DNA of 64,000 nt from Wukongibacter sp050859025 (GTDB lineage: Bacteria > Bacillota > Clostridia > Peptostreptococcales > Caminicellaceae): assembly GCF_050859025.1 (NCBI RefSeq), contig NZ_CP138200.1, forward strand, positions 4,650,001 through 4,714,000. Reading direction: 5' to 3'. The translations under genes and the position numbers were made by a program. The notes under the pieces are model-generated. The model made no database searches. It was not told where the DNA came from and saw only the letters and a program-made list of their open reading frames with translations. Below, piece after piece: positions 44,195 through 53,172 of the stretch (its first letter is position 1; each line of letters begins with the position of its first letter).

Positions 44195-44932
44195 CTAATT
44201 CTTCTCAACAAGATAACGCCAGTATCGCATGGGCATATTTCTTTTTTGAAGCTTGGGATTAATTCGGTTTTTAATTGCAATACTTTTAAAATACTCCTTC
44301 CAAAGTTCCTGATACTTAACCTCATTTCTATTAAACTTTAATTCATTATCAATATTAACGTCTCTAATTATCCAATCCTTACCATTATATACTGCACCAA
44401 CGCCTCTTTTTACATCATGTATTATCCAGCTCTGATCCGACAATCTCTCGACAAAATGAGGAGCAATCAAGCCAACAATATTATATTTAGGCTCAATAGG
44501 AGCGTAGTAAATATCTCCTTCTAAGCATCTAAATCTTAATAATCCAAGCATCAAATGTCTTTCTCTATCAATACTTAGTCTAGTCTTATGTATTTTCAAT
44601 ACTCTTTCATCTGCAATGTTATCATCGATACTTCCTCCCATTTTCCATCCTAATTTTAAGTATTGATATATCCAGACTCCTGCATCCTCTAGCTCCGATA
44701 GGTATGTATAGAAAATATTTTCAAGGGCTCTCTTTGATATTTTAGTTTTTATTGATTCATAGACTCTTCTTGCCTTTTCTGTATCTGTATGTATATTTAC
44801 TTTCTTATCTAAAAAGTTTTCCTCATAATCTTCAAAAAATAATATTCTTTTGGGTACCTCTCTTCTATAATAAGCATCATATATAGCTGTTAACAAACCA
44901 TCAAAGCTACCATCATATATATAACAAAGCAT
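44195..44932 (-). CDS. DUF4130 putative DNA-repair partner protein
   Basis: 245 residues resembling the TIGR03915 family, which is encoded almost always beside the radical-SAM protein of the next gene. Segments such as CYIYDGSFDGLLTAIYDAYY at the start, HLMLGLLRFRC, and a uracil-DNA-glycosylase-like N-to-C layout support this. The stop/start arrangement with the radical-SAM gene is a one-base overlap. Biochemistry is unproven; the family name rests on its constant pairing and presumed DNA role. Confidence 0.85.
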   Translation of the reverse strand: MLCYIYDGSFDGLLTAIYDAYYRREVPKRILFFEDYEENFLDKKVNIHTDTEKARRVYESIKTKISKRALENIFYTYLSELEDAGVWIYQYLKLGWKMGGSIDDNIADERVLKIHKTRLSIDRERHLMLGLLRFRCLEGDIYYAPIEPKYNIVGLIAPHFVERLSDQSWIIHDVKRGVGAVYNGKDWIIRDVNIDNELKFNRNEVKYQELWKEYFKSIAIKNRINPKLQKRNMPMRYWRYLVEKN

Positions 44933-46239
44933 TAAAACTCCCCCGTTATCTTTGTAATATTTTCTTCCATCGAAAGCAATAGCTTAGGATACAGGGAAAA
45001 TATAGTGAGCTGCTCTCCTTCGTTTACTTCCTTTTTCTTACAACTGTCGATGATTAATTGTTCCCTAACTGTAAGCTCATTCATATTTCTTATCCCATAA
45101 TATTTACCTCTACAGGTTATGAAGTATTTAGCTCTTTTTAGAACTACTCCTATTTTCTTCAGATCATCATATCCCAGGTGACAAAATCTTCTTGCAGCAA
45201 CAATTCTTCTTGCTGACTTTACTCCAACTCCAGGAATTCTAAGGAGCATATGGTAATCTGCTCGATTTATTTCCACAGGAAACATATTAATATTTCTAAT
45301 GGCCCAATCACACTTTGGATCAAGATTTTCATCAAAATTTGGATTTTTCATGTTTAAGAGTTCATTGGCCCTAAAACCATAAAACCTCAAAAGCCAATCT
45401 GCCTGATAAAGTCTATGTTCCCTCAAAAGTGGAGGCCCTGAAATACTCGGTAGATTGGGATGACTAGCTACCGGTATATAGGCAGAATAATACACTCTTT
45501 TTAAACTAAACTGCTTATACAATGCTTCAGAAAGTGTTAAAATATTTATGTCATTGTCAGAGGTAGCACCTACAATTAACTGAGTGGATTGGCCTGCTGG
45601 AACAAAATTAGGTGAAGACCTAAACTTCCTTCTATTCTCATAATTTTGATTTATCTTTGTAGTAATAAGACCCATTGGCTTTATAATAGATTCCCTCTTC
45701 TTTTGAGGGGCAAGGAGCTTTAGTCCGTTGGTAGAAGGAAGTTCAATATTTACGCTCATTCGATCTACACATTCTCCGGCCCTTTCAATAAGTGCCTGAT
45801 CGGCACCCGGTATTGCTTTAAGATGAATATATCCATTAAAGCCTCCTTGTCTTAGCTTTATTACTGTCTCAAGTAATAATTCCATTGTGTAATTAGGATT
45901 TTTGTATATAGCTGAGCTTAAAAAGAGTCCTTCTATGTAGTTTCTTTTATAAAAATTTATAGTTAAATTGGCAACTTCATCGGGTGTAAAAGCAGCCCTT
46001 GGTATATCATTTGATGCTCTATTAACGCAATAGGCGCAATCATATATACAAAAGTTTGTAAACAATATTTTGAGTAGGGATATGCACCTCCCATCATCGG
46101 ACCAGCTGTGGCAAATACCACTTACATGAGCATTTCCAAGCCCACCCTTCTTGTTCTTTCGTGAACTGCCGCTAGAAGAACAAGAAACATCATATTTAGC
46201 AGCATCTGCTAAAACCTTCAATTTATCTAGAAGTTCCAT
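44932..46239 (-). CDS. Radical-SAM DNA modification/repair protein with helix-hairpin-helix
   Basis: About 435 residues from the ATG at 46239 (AGGTGG five bases before). The radical-SAM cluster site is CIYDCAYC near 70. A helix-hairpin-helix DNA-binding motif (LLRIPGVGVKSARRIVAAR, near 330) lies toward the C-terminus. It matches the TIGR03916 family, distantly related to spore photoproduct lyase. Two LexA-type boxes lie directly upstream (46251-46264, 46296-46309), so DNA-damage induction is likely. Confidence 0.9.
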   Translation of the reverse strand: MELLDKLKVLADAAKYDVSCSSSGSSRKNKKGGLGNAHVSGICHSWSDDGRCISLLKILFTNFCIYDCAYCVNRASNDIPRAAFTPDEVANLTINFYKRNYIEGLFLSSAIYKNPNYTMELLLETVIKLRQGGFNGYIHLKAIPGADQALIERAGECVDRMSVNIELPSTNGLKLLAPQKKRESIIKPMGLITTKINQNYENRRKFRSSPNFVPAGQSTQLIVGATSDNDINILTLSEALYKQFSLKRVYYSAYIPVASHPNLPSISGPPLLREHRLYQADWLLRFYGFRANELLNMKNPNFDENLDPKCDWAIRNINMFPVEINRADYHMLLRIPGVGVKSARRIVAARRFCHLGYDDLKKIGVVLKRAKYFITCRGKYYGIRNMNELTVREQLIIDSCKKKEVNEGEQLTIFSLYPKLLLSMEENITKITGEF

Positions 46240-46250
46240 ATCAACCACCT

Positions 46251-46309
46251 CGAACATTTGTTTGTGTTTATTTTACCATAATATATATATATTAGCAAAC
46301 ATTTGTTCG
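46251..46309 (-). promoter_or_regulatory. Two SOS (LexA) boxes before the radical-SAM gene
   Basis: CGAACATTTGTTTG at 46251-46264 and, in the other orientation, CGAACAAATGTTTG (minus strand of 46296-46309). Both fit the Gram-positive LexA site (CGAAC-N4-GTTYG). They flank an AT-rich TATAT stretch that probably holds the promoter, and the first overlaps the ribosome-site region. Confidence 0.85.
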
Positions 46310-46407
46310 ATTTCATTTAGATTTTTTCTTATTTCAAAATCTGATTCAAGGAACTTTCCTATTTTTTATACGTCTATTATTATAAACATATATCGGAGGT
46401 GTAGTTT

Positions 46408-48618
46408 ATGAGAAAAGTAATGATTATTTTTGCTGGTATAATCACCATTTTTATTGCTGTATTCACTCTAAGCTTCTCACAAAACAACTCATTCTCTAAA
46501 CAGGAAGCTAAAACTGAAATTTCTATGAAGAACATAAACATTAATGAGAGTGCATATATTCCTGTTAGAGAACTATTTGAGAAATTGAATTTTTCTGTAG
46601 AATGGGTATCTAAGGAAAGGGCTGTTCTCATGTACGATGATGAAAATTTTATCAAACTTCAGTTAGATGATGATTATTTCATCTTTAATGGAGAGGTTAT
46701 TAAACATAAGAATAAACCCATTATTCTAGACAATAAATTCTATGTAAGTCAGGATTTCTTAAACAGCGTATTTGAAGATTCTAAATATGATAATGCTAGA
46801 GAATTATTAGTTTTTAAGACTTTAGACATATTTAGAGACCTAGGCTATCTTCCTTCTGTGGAAAATAGGGAAAAATTAGAAAAGCTGCTGTCATTTTCAG
46901 ATTTCATATATAAAGAAAAACTCCTATTTGACAGAGACGATCTTGTCTTTACTGAAGCCTCTAAAAATGAATCAACCGATATAAATATGTCATATAGAGG
47001 TAATTATAAATCAAAGTCTAGTGAATCTAGTCACTCAGAAACAAACATTCAGGTAAAGGGTGTAGATGAAGGTGACATTGTAAAAACAGATGGATCCTAT
47101 ATCTATACACTAAGTAACAACAAACTATATATTGTTAATAGTCAAAGAGAAGAGTTTAAACTAGTAAATACCTTGAACTTCGATAATTATGATCCTATGG
47201 AGTTCTATATTAAAGATAATAGAATAATAACAATTGGATATTTTTATGGTCTTGAACTTAATAAAGCTGAAGATGAAATTAATTACAAGATTATACCTAT
47301 TCATTCTAATCCCTTATCAGTACACATATATGATATTAGTAATAAAGGTGATATTTCTCTAATAAGAAATATAGAACTAGACGGCAATTATCTCTCCTCA
47401 AGGCTTATCGATAACAGCTTTTATCTAGTAGCTAACAAAAATATTTATTATAAAGATAAAGATCCAAGACCCTTTTACATGGATTCAATAGATAAAAAAA
47501 GAACTTTAATAGATTATGAAGATATAAAGTATTTTCCTGAAAGTATCTATAATAGCTACATAATTACTTTAGGACTTGATTTAGAAAACCTTGATTCATC
47601 TGAGATTGATGTTAACGCATATCTTGGAGGTGGTAATAACATGTATGTTTCAACAGAAAATATGTATATAAGTCAGGATAAATTTAGATTTAATATATAT
47701 AGCTCTGATATAAAGGCCAACGATAATAGAAGCACCAGCATCTTCAAATTTAAGTTAGATAAAGGAAATATTATATACTCCACTAAGGGTGAAGTACCAG
47801 GAAACGTTCTAAATCAATTTTCTATGGATGAATATAAAAGTAACTTTAGAATAGCTACTACAAAGGACGATTTATGGGATGGTAGTAACTCCAAATCAAC
47901 AAGTAACGTTTATGTTCTAGATAGAAACCTCAAGCTGCTTGGAAAAACAGAGGATTTAGCACCGGGAGAAAGAATCTACTCTGTGAGGTTTATGGGTGAT
48001 AAGGTCTATGTAGTAACCTTCCGGCAAATAGACCCTTTTTATGTAATTGACTTGCAGGAGCCGGAAGCTCCAAGGGTGCTAGGATATTTAAAAATACCTG
48101 GTTATAGCAGTTATCTACACCCCTATGATGAAAATCATATTATCGGTATTGGAATGGATACCATCGAAGATAATGGCAGAGTTATTAATGGTGGTGTAAA
48201 ATTATCTATGTTTGATATAACAGACTATAGTAATCCTATTGAGCTTGATAAGATAGTCATTGGAGGGAGAGGTTCTTATACAGATATTTTGCAGGATCAC
48301 AAGTCTCTGTTATTTTCAAAGGAAAGAAACATACTCTCTTTTCCAATCTATGCTTCAAATTACGATAGCAACACATATAAGCATAGCTTTGAAACTCAAG
48401 GGGCTTTTGTTTTTGGTATAGATAAGGATTATAAATTTGATCTTAGAGGAAATATTTCTCATTTAAAGAACAGTGATCGATATAGTGAATATATCAGAAG
48501 AATACTTTTCATAGATAATAATTTATATACTATATCTAATTCCAAGATAAAACTATCTGACTTCGATTCTCTAGAAGATATTAAGGACCTGTACTTAGAT
48601 GAAGAATTTTTTAAATAA
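46408..48618 (+). CDS. Secreted protein with copper-amine-oxidase-type N-domain and C-terminal beta-propeller
   Basis: 736 residues. A signal peptide (1-25) leads into a short domain like the Cu_amine_oxidN1 stalk domain (SAYIPVRELFEKLNFSVEWV, with FYVSQDFLN), despite the name a cell-wall binding or spacer domain. From about 205 the protein follows the secreted beta-propeller family PF09826: TNIQVKGVDEGDIVKTDGSY, then repeated IYDISNKGDISLI and YVIDLQEPEAPRVLGYLKIPG strands. Ligand and role are unknown. The upstream CGGAGGTG site fits the start at 46408. It is divergent from the SOS-linked pair, sharing its upstream region. Confidence 0.88.
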   Translation: MRKVMIIFAGIITIFIAVFTLSFSQNNSFSKQEAKTEISMKNININESAYIPVRELFEKLNFSVEWVSKERAVLMYDDENFIKLQLDDDYFIFNGEVIKHKNKPIILDNKFYVSQDFLNSVFEDSKYDNARELLVFKTLDIFRDLGYLPSVENREKLEKLLSFSDFIYKEKLLFDRDDLVFTEASKNESTDINMSYRGNYKSKSSESSHSETNIQVKGVDEGDIVKTDGSYIYTLSNNKLYIVNSQREEFKLVNTLNFDNYDPMEFYIKDNRIITIGYFYGLELNKAEDEINYKIIPIHSNPLSVHIYDISNKGDISLIRNIELDGNYLSSRLIDNSFYLVANKNIYYKDKDPRPFYMDSIDKKRTLIDYEDIKYFPESIYNSYIITLGLDLENLDSSEIDVNAYLGGGNNMYVSTENMYISQDKFRFNIYSSDIKANDNRSTSIFKFKLDKGNIIYSTKGEVPGNVLNQFSMDEYKSNFRIATTKDDLWDGSNSKSTSNVYVLDRNLKLLGKTEDLAPGERIYSVRFMGDKVYVVTFRQIDPFYVIDLQEPEAPRVLGYLKIPGYSSYLHPYDENHIIGIGMDTIEDNGRVINGGVKLSMFDITDYSNPIELDKIVIGGRGSYTDILQDHKSLLFSKERNILSFPIYASNYDSNTYKHSFETQGAFVFGIDKDYKFDLRGNISHLKNSDRYSEYIRRILFIDNNLYTISNSKIKLSDFDSLEDIKDLYLDEEFFK

Positions 48619-48670
48619 TGGACTAAGTCCTAGAGTATTTCAGACTGAAATTTAAGTTTTTAAAATTTTG

Positions 48671-48706
48671 ATGACTTGGCTAGTACTTACGTGCTAGTCA
48701 AGTCAT
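48671..48706. terminator. Terminator after the beta-propeller gene
   Basis: ATGACTTGGCTAGTAC and GTGCTAGTCAAGTCAT form a 16-base-pair stem with one mismatch and a four-base loop, 53 bases after the stop. The following sequence is only modestly T-rich. Confidence 0.65.
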
Positions 48707-48843
48707 ATTCATTTTAAATAACGCAAAAGTTTATTATTCTAAGCTACTCAATATTTGTCTATCTAAATAATGACACATTTTTCAACCTAACATGTTAATT
48801 GGTACTTATTGTAAGACCTTTCATCAGCTGTAATACTTTTCAA

Positions 48844-49764
48844 TTATTTTCTCTTAATCAGAAAAATTAATGTAAATATACCTAATGCCAATACTATACT
48901 ACAGACTATTCCTCCTTCTATTCCAAATAATCCGCCGGTTATAAAATCTGAGCCCGATATGGGTTTAAAATCGATTAAGATTCCTCCTATAGGCAGAGTA
49001 CCACTTACCTCAAATCCAAATAGATTTCCTTGCGCCCAATTCCATGAGCTATGTAATGCACATATTCCCCATAGACCTCCTTCCCATATAACATATAATG
49101 CGGCAAAGACTCCAAATAGTATTAAATTTATAATAGGTAAAGGCCCAATGTTTGCGTTATGTATGTGAAGTGCCCCAAAAAGCGTAGAAGATACAAAAAT
49201 TCCTAAGGCTACATTGTGCCTAACTCCAACTACTGGTAAGAGCCATCCCCTTACCATTATTTCTTCAGACGCTCCCTGTACTATCCATCCCAAAAGTACA
49301 ATTAATACACCTCCTAGGGCATTTAAACCCTTTGTAGATGAATTTGAGGTATCAATTGTTACAGTCCCTAATAGGAAGAAAATTATAATACATAGAAAAA
49401 TCATTAGTATTCCAAGGGCAAATCCTCTAAAATATTTTTTCAATAATTTCTTTTTTTCAAATCCCATTGTATATACTGGTCTCTTTTCAATCAATCTTAC
49501 CCAAGCGAAAAATGCTAATATATATATACCGAAGGGAATCACTAGTCCATTTATTGCATAGGCAAAGGCTTGACCTGCAAGACCCTTCGTGTACATATTT
49601 CTCCCTAAATCCCCCAAGGGTGTTAAGATTAATACAAAACCCATTCCATATAAAATTACCATTGTAATCAACACTGCTAAAATAACATTTGGCTGATATC
49701 TACCCTGTTTAGCTAAAGAAAATATTCTATTTTCCTTAGCTAATACAGTTTTTTGTTTTTCCAT
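48844..49764 (-). CDS. CPBP intramembrane metalloprotease (CAAX-protease/bacteriocin-immunity family)
   Basis: 306 residues with about eight membrane helices. The conserved motifs are present: EEIMVRGWLLP (glutamate pair and arginine) near 165, FGALHIHN near 197, and an aromatic/His-containing third motif (ALHSSWNWAQG) near 237. Family members cleave prenylated or small membrane proteins, or confer self-immunity to bacteriocins. GGAGGT lies before the ATG. Stand-alone gene; its leader carries the family A repeat copy 3. Confidence 0.92.
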   Translation of the reverse strand: MEKQKTVLAKENRIFSLAKQGRYQPNVILAVLITMVILYGMGFVLILTPLGDLGRNMYTKGLAGQAFAYAINGLVIPFGIYILAFFAWVRLIEKRPVYTMGFEKKKLLKKYFRGFALGILMIFLCIIIFFLLGTVTIDTSNSSTKGLNALGGVLIVLLGWIVQGASEEIMVRGWLLPVVGVRHNVALGIFVSSTLFGALHIHNANIGPLPIINLILFGVFAALYVIWEGGLWGICALHSSWNWAQGNLFGFEVSGTLPIGGILIDFKPISGSDFITGGLFGIEGGIVCSIVLALGIFTLIFLIKRK

Positions 49765-49787
49765 AACAAGACCTCCTCTTTCATCTA

Positions 49788-49891
49788 TGTAGGGTTCAAA
49801 TAGTAGAACTTAATTTATATATGTACAAATACTCAGTGTTTCTGGGAGTTTTGGACATGTATAAATTAAAGTCTCTACTTGAATCCCTATA
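49788..49891. repeat. Family A imperfect palindrome, copy 3
   Basis: About 104 bases nearly identical to copy 2 (24486-24583): CTTAATTTATATATGTACAA at the left and GACATGTATAAATTAAAGTC at the right, ending ACTTGAATCCCTATA. It occupies the leader of the CPBP gene. A lone right end (AGTTCTACTTGAATCTCTATA) recurs at about 49992-50012. Confidence 0.75.
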
Positions 49892-50323
49892 CAGGTCACC
49901 AATAGTAGAATGAAATAAAATTGGTTACCTATATCCTTTACTTATTTATTACTTAATAAATAAATTTATTCATAAAATCCCAAATATATATAGTTCTACT
50001 TGAATCTCTATAATAATCATATGTTAAATTATTCTATAAATATTGTAATTTACCTTTTACAAAAAAGAAAAGGGAAATATGTATTAAAATAGAGCTTATG
50101 TTTTAAAATAGAACATATGAAAATATGTTAAGATTAAATATGTGTACTAAAATAGAACAAATTGCCAAATTATGCATTAATTTATTTAATAATTTTAGTT
50201 ATTCTATTTTCCAAAAACATAACAATATTAAGTAGAATCAACAGATATACAGATTGGTTTTCTTGTTGGCATAAATATTGCTTTAAGTTATATATAAATA
50301 TTTAAGTTTAGGGGGTCAAGAAT
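49892..50323. other. AT-rich intergenic region upstream of the small hypothetical gene
   Basis: About 430 bases without an open frame. It holds the lone right end of repeat A (49992-50012) and three direct repeats of TAAAATAGARC at 50085, 50104 and 50148, which could be sites for a regulator. Nothing else was recognised. Confidence 0.5.
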
Positions 50324-50665
50324 ATGAATAGAGAAAATCAAAAAATCAATGGGATTATTTGTGAAATTGTAATCTTACTCCTAGAAAAAAAGGCAATAGA
50401 TATATCAATTAAGATTGACGAATCGGAAATAAAAACTACAATAGAAATTTCATGTGAAAAAGTAGCCTTTGATAAAGATACCCTGAATAACATTAATAAA
50501 ATTATGAGTACACAAAGAACTTTAGAAATAGAAAATCTTTATTGGGGATTAGTAGGAGGTATATATAGTTATGGTAATCTCCATATGGTTGGAAATATGG
50601 TAGATGATGTTAAAACTTATTATAATGATAACAAGTTTAAAATAATTCTGTGCAGAAAAAAGTAA
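50324..50665 (+). CDS. Small conserved-looking hypothetical protein
   Basis: 113 residues, soluble, mixed alpha/beta, with GGGGGTC upstream of the ATG. The central part (NLYWGLVGGIYSYGNLHMVG followed by NMVDDVKTYYNDNKFKIILC) resembles short clostridial proteins of unknown function that I recall but cannot name. No membrane or signal segment. It precedes the antiporter operon by about 200 bases, with a family A repeat between, so a functional link is not established. Confidence 0.65.
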   Translation: MNRENQKINGIICEIVILLLEKKAIDISIKIDESEIKTTIEISCEKVAFDKDTLNNINKIMSTQRTLEIENLYWGLVGGIYSYGNLHMVGNMVDDVKTYYNDNKFKIILCRKK

Positions 50666-50732
50666 TTTAACTCTCCTAGCTATAGGTATTCAAATGGAAA
50701 AGTCATTTAACCATTAGAAAAAGAGTTCAATT

Positions 50733-50836
50733 TATAGAGATTCCAGTCAGAACTTTAATTTATACACGTCAAAAATCCCCAGAAGAATCGGATATTTTGA
50801 TATGTATAAATTAAGATTTACTTGGAACTCTCTATA
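50733..50836. repeat. Family A imperfect palindrome, copy 4
   Basis: About 104 bases nearly identical to copy 1 (198-302). At the position where copy 1 has TTTAAATTATAC, this copy has TTTAATTTATAC, and the opposite arm has the matching change. It lies directly before the ribosome site of the antiporter operon's first gene, so it is in that operon's leader or promoter. Confidence 0.8.
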
Positions 50837-50859
50837 GTAAATTATTTGAGGAGGATTTA

Positions 50860-51345
50860 ATGATAAATATTACAAAAAATAATAAATTGTTTTTTATACT
50901 TCTAATATTTTGGATGCTATTCACCTTCAACTTTAGTTATTTGAATCTTATAGCTGGAACAGCTGTATGCTTTATTATTACTAGACTCTCCTATGCCATT
51001 CTATATAATAAAAAAAGATATTCCCTCAAAATCCCAAGAATAAAAGTCATGATTAAGTACTTTTTTAATTTAATGCTTGAAATCTACAAATCTTCTTTTA
51101 GTTATATGATACGCATAATAAAAAAGGATTGTGAACCCTTTATAGTTGAAGTAGAACTAAAGGTGAAGGACCCTCTAGTGATTACCATAATTTCTAATTC
51201 AATCACTCTCACTCCTGGGACTCTTACTGTAGATATCAATGATAATAAGCTTACGGTTCTAGCTTTAAAAAACTGTGATGATCGTGAAATGGTAGTTAGA
51301 ACTGAGATAAAGGAGAAATTTGAAAAAATCTTTATTAAAGCTTAA
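50860..51345 (+). CDS. Na+/H+ antiporter subunit E (MrpE/MbhA type)
   Basis: 161 residues. Two N-terminal membrane helices (about 10-45), then a beta-rich cytoplasmic part with ITIISNSITLTPGTLTVDIN, the hallmark of MrpE. GAGGAGG precedes the ATG. It is the first gene of an eight-gene cassette in the order E, F, G, DUF4040, MbhE-like, B, C, D. Confidence 0.93.
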   Translation: MINITKNNKLFFILLIFWMLFTFNFSYLNLIAGTAVCFIITRLSYAILYNKKRYSLKIPRIKVMIKYFFNLMLEIYKSSFSYMIRIIKKDCEPFIVEVELKVKDPLVITIISNSITLTPGTLTVDINDNKLTVLALKNCDDREMVVRTEIKEKFEKIFIKA

Positions 51346-51382
51346 AAATTTTACTTTTTCTCTATGAAAGGAATGAAGAATT

Positions 51383-51643
51383 ATGTTTCTTCAAATTACT
51401 ATGATACTATTGGCTATAGCTATGTTTGTTAGTCTTATTAGAATGATAATTGGGCCTACCGTTTGGGAGAGATTGCTCGCTCTTAATCTTGTATCTGCTA
51501 AAACTATACTTCTTTTAACTGTTCATGGAATATATAAACAAAAGGTAATTTTACTAGATATAGCCTTTACCTATGGGATCATAGGTTTTTTAACTATCAC
51601 TCTGTTTGCAAGACTTATTATGGCAGGAGGTAGAGAAAAATGA
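51383..51643 (+). CDS. Na+/H+ antiporter subunit F (MrpF/MbhB type)
   Basis: 86 residues with three membrane helices and the typical central RMIIGPTVWERLLALNLVS. MrpF helps form the ion path at the interface of the complex. AAAGGA lies ten bases before the ATG. It overlaps the next gene by four bases. Confidence 0.92.
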   Translation: MFLQITMILLAIAMFVSLIRMIIGPTVWERLLALNLVSAKTILLLTVHGIYKQKVILLDIAFTYGIIGFLTITLFARLIMAGGREK

Positions 51644-51933
51644 TAGCAAAAATACTTCTAGTTTTATCTTGGATTTATATAGTATTTGGAATGATTGGAA
51701 TATTTCGTTTTTCAAATATGTACTCTAGGCTATTAACCAGCAGTAAGATTGATACCGTTGCTTTAATTACTGTCTTGATAGCCCTAATTTTTCACAGTGG
51801 ATTTAGTATCTTCTCTATAAGACTTATTTTAATACTAGTCTTTGTTATGATTACTAATCCTATAAGCAACCATGTTATTGCTAGATCTGCTTATTTGAAT
51901 GGAATTCCCTTAAGAAAAGAGGATGAAAAATGA
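51640..51933 (+). CDS. Na+/H+ antiporter subunit G (MrpG/MbhC type)
   Basis: 97 residues with three helices. The family segment GIFRFSNMYSRLLTSSKID is near residue 22, and TNPISNHVIARSAY is near 80. ATGA overlaps couple it to both neighbours. Confidence 0.92.
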   Translation: MIAKILLVLSWIYIVFGMIGIFRFSNMYSRLLTSSKIDTVALITVLIALIFHSGFSIFSIRLILILVFVMITNPISNHVIARSAYLNGIPLRKEDEK

Positions 51934-52469
51934 ATATAATAATCGGAAATATAATGCAATTTCTTCTTATAATTATTTCTATAGTTATTGTTAAAAGCAA
52001 AAATAATATAAAACTAGTTATTTTCTTTTCGTTATTCTCCCTTATAACTGCAATTTTGTACTATTTTAACAAGGCTCCTGATGTTGCTTTAGCTGAAGTA
52101 GCTATTGGCAGTGCTATTATGCCCTTAATATTTATAATATCCATATCAAGACAACAAGAATTCGTAGTCATCAATCATACTGAGGATGATTTTTTAGATA
52201 ATAAAGACGGAACTGGATATAAATTACTTATGGATTTTACTAATCATTATAATTTGAAGCTAAAGATATATAATATTGAGCTTGATAGCCTGAAAGGAAT
52301 TTTTAGAAGTAGAAATGTCGATTTAATAGTAGAAAAATCTCAAACTGAAAACAAATATTTTTTTAAGGGTAAAGGAAGTACTGTACTTATGAACAAGCTT
52401 GAGCAGATGGTTAAGAATATACCAGATATAAATATTATCAAAGTAAGCGAGGCTGAAACCTATGATTAA
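51930..52469 (+). CDS. DUF4040 subunit (MbhD-like, MrpA C-terminal part)
   Basis: 179 residues. Residues about 1-75 carry three helices with the DUF4040 segment FNKAPDVALAEVAIGSAIMP, which corresponds to a C-terminal piece of MrpA. The conserved acidic residues are in the helix. Residues 90-179 form a soluble extension (periplasmic or cytoplasmic) not found in the usual MbhD, possibly a substrate-binding-like piece (LMDFTNHYNLKLKIYNIE). It overlaps the next gene by eight bases. Confidence 0.85.
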   Translation: MNIIIGNIMQFLLIIISIVIVKSKNNIKLVIFFSLFSLITAILYYFNKAPDVALAEVAIGSAIMPLIFIISISRQQEFVVINHTEDDFLDNKDGTGYKLLMDFTNHYNLKLKIYNIELDSLKGIFRSRNVDLIVEKSQTENKYFFKGKGSTVLMNKLEQMVKNIPDINIIKVSEAETYD

Positions 52470-52728
52470 AAAAATTGTTTTATCCTTAATGCTAATTGTT
52501 TTACTTATTCATTTTTATATATCTATAAATGAGATAACAGGTTATATTGATGATACAAGCAAAGAATATTTTGCTCAAAATTCATTTCTTGAAACGGGCT
52601 CAGAGAATATTGTAAGTGCTATTTATTTGGACTATAGACTATTTGATTCTATATTTGAAGCCAGTATTCTTCTAATTGTCGTTACTGGAATAATATTTAT
52701 CTCTAAAAGGGATGATGAGGTAATTTAG
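52462..52728 (+). CDS. MbhE-like subunit
   Basis: 88 residues with a helix at each end (8-20 and 65-80). The motif SAIYLDYRLFDSIFEASILL near 50 is the family signature of MbhE, which corresponds to the region of MrpA after DUF4040. It is coupled to the DUF4040 gene. Confidence 0.85.
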   Translation: MIKKIVLSLMLIVLLIHFYISINEITGYIDDTSKEYFAQNSFLETGSENIVSAIYLDYRLFDSIFEASILLIVVTGIIFISKRDDEVI

Positions 52729-52761
52729 GCTATATAGCTTCAATGGAGGGATGTGAATATT

Positions 52762-53169
52762 ATGAAAGATTCTCCGATTTTTATATGTGTAATTAGCATA
52801 CTTTTCCCCTTTATTCTATTATTTGGATTCTATGTGATAATCAATGGACATAATTCTCCTGGTGGAGGATTTCAAGGGGGAGCAATACTTGCTACTGCAG
52901 CGCTTATAATCTATTTTGTACATCCAGAAAGAATTACAAACCTAAATCTACTTATAAAAATTGAAAAACTATCATTTATGGGACTATTGATAGTTGTTTC
53001 GTTGAGCTATTTGACTAGGGGAACATTTTTTACTAATTTCATCCCTCTTGGTAGCTCAGTAGATATGAAAAAGATATTTTTAATAGTCTTGAATTTTATA
53101 ATTGCAATAAAAGTTGCTTTAGGATTCATTACTATCTTCTCTACATTCATCAAGGAAGGAGAACGCTAA
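52762..53169 (+). CDS. Na+/H+ antiporter subunit B (MrpB/MbhF type)
   Basis: About 135 residues from the ATG at 52762; GGAGGG stands 11 bases before, and the GTG at 52753 is too close to it. Four helices with the MrpB motif NGHNSPGGGFQGGAILATA near 30 and RGTFFTNFIPLG near 90. Confidence 0.94.
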   Translation: MKDSPIFICVISILFPFILLFGFYVIINGHNSPGGGFQGGAILATAALIIYFVHPERITNLNLLIKIEKLSFMGLLIVVSLSYLTRGTFFTNFIPLGSSVDMKKIFLIVLNFIIAIKVALGFITIFSTFIKEGER

Positions 53170-53172
53170 TAT

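Noticed and set aside
50733..50836. A known riboswitch class (for example a sodium or fluoride sensor) in the antiporter leader
   Set aside because: The same sequence occurs at 198-302, after an unrelated gene, so it is a dispersed repeat rather than a dedicated aptamer.
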